From positions 1-24,353 of IMG/VR virus record IMGVR_UViG_3300037847_000384: a DNA stretch of 24,353 nucleotides. One strand, given 5' to 3'. The notes under the pieces were generated by a model. It did not search any database. It was given only the letters and a program-made list of their open reading frames with translations, and was not told the origin of the DNA. The first letter of the stretch is position 1. Each line of letters begins with the position of its first letter. This stretch comes from a virus. The position numbers and the translations under genes are program-made. Shown one piece after another: positions 21,530-24,353 of the stretch.

Positions 21530-22230
21530 TTTGCTCTCACCCAATCATGTCTGCAATTATATCCACCTCTATCTATAAAACTTACATACCCTAAAGCATC
21601 TATCTCTTTTCTTGTAAGTGGTGGAAGTTTCAATGCCCTTTTACATACTTCTCTTGTTTTGTCATCATTTGTTCCAATGTATGTAAATTTAATTTCAGGA
21701 AACTCCTCGTATGCTTTTGCCCTTGAAGCATTACTAAATCTTGAAAAAGCATCATTAATTAAGAAAGAAGTTTCACTTGAACTGATAAAAGTTCCTACAC
21801 CAAAAGTGTTATTAATGTTATTCATTATCTGAATATTACTTTCTCCAGTTATGATCCCTCTTAGCATAGCAGTCTTTAGTTGATCTGAATACTGCCTTAC
21901 TCCATTTGTCAAATAAGTCATTTCAAAGTTCTTTAGTTCTCTTAAAGCATCAATACTTGCTGCAGATACTTTTCCCAAATCTTTCCTTGATAGTTCTGCA
22001 AATACTCTTGCTATCTCATCATCATAAGTTTTTCCTACTTTATTCATCAGTTTACCAAACCCTAATGTTTCCATTTCTGCAAAAAAATCTATCTGCTTTG
22101 CAATCTGCATTAGTTCAGTATCAGATATTGTACCTAAGCCCACTACAAGTTTATCCAATTTATCCAATAACTGTTTTTGAATATTCTCTATTTCTTTATT
22201 GTAGAAATCTAACTTAGCCAACTTGTTCAC
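21526..22230 (-). CDS. MuF-like head morphogenesis protein
   Basis: This 234-residue protein carries the C-terminal MuF signature: FTYIGTNDDKTREVCKRALK and then ALGYVSFIDRGGYNCRHDW. The 'NDDKTR..C' and 'GGYNCRHDW' blocks are the family's conserved, possibly metal-binding, ends. The rest is helical, with FGVGTFISSSETSFLINDAF in the middle. MuF proteins are minor head components placed next to the portal and sometimes ejected into the host. It starts at GTG 22230, overlapping the portal end by 17 bases; I see no toxin extension. Confidence 0.82.
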   Translation of the reverse strand: MNKLAKLDFYNKEIENIQKQLLDKLDKLVVGLGTISDTELMQIAKQIDFFAEMETLGFGKLMNKVGKTYDDEIARVFAELSRKDLGKVSAASIDALRELKNFEMTYLTNGVRQYSDQLKTAMLRGIITGESNIQIMNNINNTFGVGTFISSSETSFLINDAFSRFSNASRAKAYEEFPEIKFTYIGTNDDKTREVCKRALKLPPLTRKEIDALGYVSFIDRGGYNCRHDWVRAK

Positions 22231-23545
22231 CTATTCTATCTATAATAGATTGTGTTTCATCTGCTTGTTGAGGTTGTTCTTGATCTATTTGATCTACGAT
22301 ACCTTGTATTTCTTCCTCTTGCAAGTCAGGGTTTTTCTTTCTTAAATAAGATTGTCTTGTTTCTAAATCATTTGCAAATGCCCAAGTGTAATATGCTATT
22401 TCTTCATCTTGACTCATTGGTACTTCTCTTTCAGCAAAGTCAATACTAAATTGATCCCCAAGATTGATGTTCGCAGATACTTCTAATATTCTTGATGCAA
22501 TTCTAAATTGTTCTCTTTCAAATGGTCTGTATATTTGTTCTACATCACTTCGTAATGCGTCCATTAAATCTAATTGTGCCATTTTCTTTGATAGCCCACT
22601 TTCTCCTTGATTCTGTGTCCAGTTGATTCTGACATTGTTGGATTGTGCAATACTATCTACCATATATCTTGTTGATTCAATCATGGCTTGTACATTTGCA
22701 TTTGGTGTTCTATACTGAAAGTCTGCACCTTCAGGTAATACTAATGCTTTGTCTTGTCCCATGTCAATTCGTTGGTCTGTATCAAGCCCAGTAAAAACTG
22801 GTTGTCCTAATTGGAATCGTCCATGTAATGCAAGTTCAGTAAGCATAATATTAATACTTCTCATACCATCAACAAGATCACTTGCCCCTTCTCTAAAGAA
22901 ATCTCTTGTAAATGGGTGTCTATGTGCTATGTTAAATGGAAGTATATCACCATAAGGATTTCTATCATCAGGTACAATAGAAGTAATCTTACCCTTAGAT
23001 GAAATCATAAAGTGTTTGCCTTCCATATCTTCTGTATCTTTACTCCAAAACATATATTGTGCATCATCAGTTCTTGCTTGAAGTTGTGATTCTGCTTGAT
23101 ACATAATAGCAAAAGGTTCATCTTCATTTGGTCTAAAGAAAGGTGTAAAGAAATGAATTGGTCTATACTTTAGTTTCTTTTGGTTATCGTCCCAATGGGT
23201 GTATAATGCTTCAGTACCTAATAAAAAAGTAAGTTGCTCAAATTGTTTCATAAAGGAGTCAAATTCTCCAATGACTTCATTGTAAGTATCGTTGTATCGT
23301 ATTGGTGCTTGTTGATATACCAATGCTCTACGACTGATAATGTTTCGTACAAGATTGATGTACATAGGTGGGATTTGTGAAAGCGATTCACTATCAAAGT
23401 ATCTTTTAATATCGTGTTCTAAGTTAATCCCCTCAAAGTAATCAAGAAGTCGTTCTCTTTCCTCCATTTCTTTGTCATATCCTTCTTCTATCGTTTCCAT
23501 AAGAAGTCTATGCAACATTCTCTCAGTTAAATTATAAATTATCAT
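22214..23545 (-). CDS. Portal protein
   Basis: This 443-residue protein forms the dodecameric ring at one head vertex through which DNA enters and leaves. Typical features are a helical start (TERMLHRLLMETIEEGYDKE), IPPMYINLVRNIISRRALVY, a beta-rich core (KYRPIHFFTPFFRPNEDEPF), VDGMRSINIMLTELALHGRF, NNVRINWTQNQGESGLSKKM, and a Gln-rich C-terminus (QEEEIQGIVDQIDQEQPQQ). The SGLSKKMAQ...DALRSDVEQ...RPFEREQ helix is the stem helix seen in portals of this class. ATGA overlap with the upstream membrane gene; the MuF gene overlaps its end. Length is normal for the family. Confidence 0.88.
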   Translation of the reverse strand: MIIYNLTERMLHRLLMETIEEGYDKEMEERERLLDYFEGINLEHDIKRYFDSESLSQIPPMYINLVRNIISRRALVYQQAPIRYNDTYNEVIGEFDSFMKQFEQLTFLLGTEALYTHWDDNQKKLKYRPIHFFTPFFRPNEDEPFAIMYQAESQLQARTDDAQYMFWSKDTEDMEGKHFMISSKGKITSIVPDDRNPYGDILPFNIAHRHPFTRDFFREGASDLVDGMRSINIMLTELALHGRFQLGQPVFTGLDTDQRIDMGQDKALVLPEGADFQYRTPNANVQAMIESTRYMVDSIAQSNNVRINWTQNQGESGLSKKMAQLDLMDALRSDVEQIYRPFEREQFRIASRILEVSANINLGDQFSIDFAEREVPMSQDEEIAYYTWAFANDLETRQSYLRKKNPDLQEEEIQGIVDQIDQEQPQQADETQSIIDRIGEQVG

Positions 23546-23730
23546 GATTTATACCTTTTATAAAATTTTATCTCATCAGACTGCATATTGTCAATGTATC
23601 TGTCTGTAAACTCTTTGATGAGTTCTTTGTTTTGTTCATCTTCTTTTACACTTAATCGGTATCCCCATACCATAGCACAGATCATGCTAACTATAACCCC
23701 AATACAAAACCCCAATCCGAACTCTACCAT
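23542..23730 (-). CDS. Hypothetical 62-residue single-pass membrane protein
   Basis: One membrane helix at the N-terminus (VEFGLGFCIGVIVSMICAMV, about 2-22) is followed by a charged, probably helical tail (SVKEDEQNKELIKEFTDRYI) ending in basic residues. It lies between terminase (seven-base overlap) and portal (ATGA), an uncommon place for a membrane protein. The compact overlaps argue it is real. No family is recognised. Confidence 0.7.
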   Translation of the reverse strand: MVEFGLGFCIGVIVSMICAMVWGYRLSVKEDEQNKELIKEFTDRYIDNMQSDEIKFYKRYKS

Positions 23731-24353
23731 TCTATTGACATACCTTTACCTTTAAATCCATATCGGTAGTCTATTGGATAACACAACGCATCTAAAAAGT
23801 GTGATAAGGTTTCTGTTTTTAATATTTGTCCATTCTCCAATGTACATAACTCTAAATCCCTTATGGTGTTCTTGCACTTAGGATTGATAAATAATCTGTG
23901 CTTTCCAGTAGCATCTTCTAACATCTTATTCAAAGCATTGAGTCTATCTTTTTGTGTTGGGTTTGCTTTCTTGCTAATGACTGTAAACCCTGCTTCTTGT
24001 AATATCATGTGGTCTGACTTTGTACTATTACTTGTTCTTGCTTTACCTGCTGGATCAGGAAAGCATGGAGTATTTGGTGCAATCTTTTTCATTAATTTTG
24101 CCAGTTCAAATGTGTTAGAGTTTTGTAAACCAATCTCATCAAACACATAAACTTCACCAGCAGTATTTTCACACATAAGTATTGCAGTCATATATGATGC
24201 TACTCCAAAGTCAATACCCCAAAACATTCTTGGAGATTTGTCCATGACTTTACAATGTATATCTCTACTAAAGTTGTATGCTGCTCTATTTGCAGCAGTA
24301 AGAAAACTTGCAAGATATTCTTGCTCAAAAGTTCTCTTATCTAAATTCTTTTT
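23724..24353 (-). CDS. Terminase large subunit, nuclease domain (partial, N-terminus outside window)
   Basis: The frame is open to the window edge, so the gene continues beyond it; an internal ATG at 24245 is not the start. The visible 209 residues begin KKNLDKRTFEQEYLASFLTA, the strand-helix that links the ATPase domain to the nuclease. Then come MFWGIDFGVASYMTAILMCE (first catalytic Asp), VYVFDEIGLQ (second acidic block) and HFLDALCYPIDYRYG (third Asp). This RNase H-like domain cuts concatemeric DNA to start and end packaging into the portal. The end overlaps the small membrane gene by seven bases. The ATPase motifs are not in the window. Confidence 0.92.
   Translation of the reverse strand, partial: KKNLDKRTFEQEYLASFLTAANRAAYNFSRDIHCKVMDKSPRMFWGIDFGVASYMTAILMCENTAGEVYVFDEIGLQNSNTFELAKLMKKIAPNTPCFPDPAGKARTSNSTKSDHMILQEAGFTVISKKANPTQKDRLNALNKMLEDATGKHRLFINPKCKNTIRDLELCTLENGQILKTETLSHFLDALCYPIDYRYGFKGKGMSIEW

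Noticed and set aside
21530-21544. TTG start for the gp10/gpG-like gene.
   Set aside because: GTG at 21529 has GGTGAG in front and a GTGA junction with the MuF stop; a TTG start would be rare in this window.
24243-24245. ATG at 24245 as the terminase start.
   Set aside because: The same frame is open to the window edge and encodes LDKRTFEQEYLASFL, a conserved segment of the protein, so the gene starts outside.
1-24353. Lysogeny or host-like cargo (integrase, attachment site, repressor, transposase, tRNA).
   Set aside because: No protein, tRNA-like fold or flanking repeat supporting any of these was found in the window, though much of the genome lies outside it.

Overview
This is an AT-rich stretch of a tailed double-stranded DNA phage, most likely a siphovirus of a marine bacterium. 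It holds most of a late (packaging, head, lysis, tail) operon, running right to left, plus one end of an early DNA-metabolism block. The siphovirus call rests on a tail tube protein, a 614-residue tape-measure protein, and a two-frame tail assembly chaperone with a -1 slippery site. Fibre modules typical of ocean phages, together with DUF5872-, DUF6321- and DUF6447-like small proteins, suggest marine origin. Strong Shine-Dalgarno sites (AGGAG, AAGGAG) before most genes argue against a Bacteroidetes host. A proteobacterium is likelier, but the host cannot be fixed from the sequence. I see no tRNA, integrase, transposase or CRISPR.

Left block (1-1396, leftward): a 28-residue membrane peptide, a 74-residue coiled-coil protein, an SSB-like protein with an acidic tail, two very short hydrophobic reading frames, and the start of a PDDEXK nuclease resembling a Holliday-junction resolvase (cut by the window edge). 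Centre (1397-1704): a non-coding region between divergent promoters. It has a perfect DnaA box, a near-perfect one, two pairs of ACCCTT repeats with identical 12-bp spacing, an inverted repeat and a pyrimidine-rich tract. It is the best candidate here for a replication origin or control region. Then one lone rightward gene (1717-2139), closed by a hairpin terminator that also separates it from the end of the late operon.

Late operon (24353 down to 2247): terminase large subunit (C-terminal part), small membrane protein, portal, MuF-like protein, gp10/gpG-like protein, scaffold, major capsid, zinc-ribbon protein, 1384-residue fibre with an S74 chaperone, two small proteins, 3TM holin, GH108 lysozyme, metallophosphoesterase, a 56-residue protein, head-tail adaptor, a chain of very small basic proteins, probable tail terminator, tail tube, chaperone with frameshift, tape measure, membrane/coiled-coil protein, secreted thioredoxin-like protein, DUF5872-like protein, probable tail hub and a last tail protein.

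Almost every junction overlaps. At least ten have the form TAATG and eight ATGA or GTGA, so translational coupling probably sets much of the relative expression. Several genes therefore start inside the longest open frame; I used the coupled starts. The points most worth following are the candidate origin, the A AAA AAA frameshift site, the basic micro-gene chain, the fibre/lysis/phosphoesterase block between capsid and head-tail adaptor, and the thioredoxin-like protein lacking its active-site cysteines.
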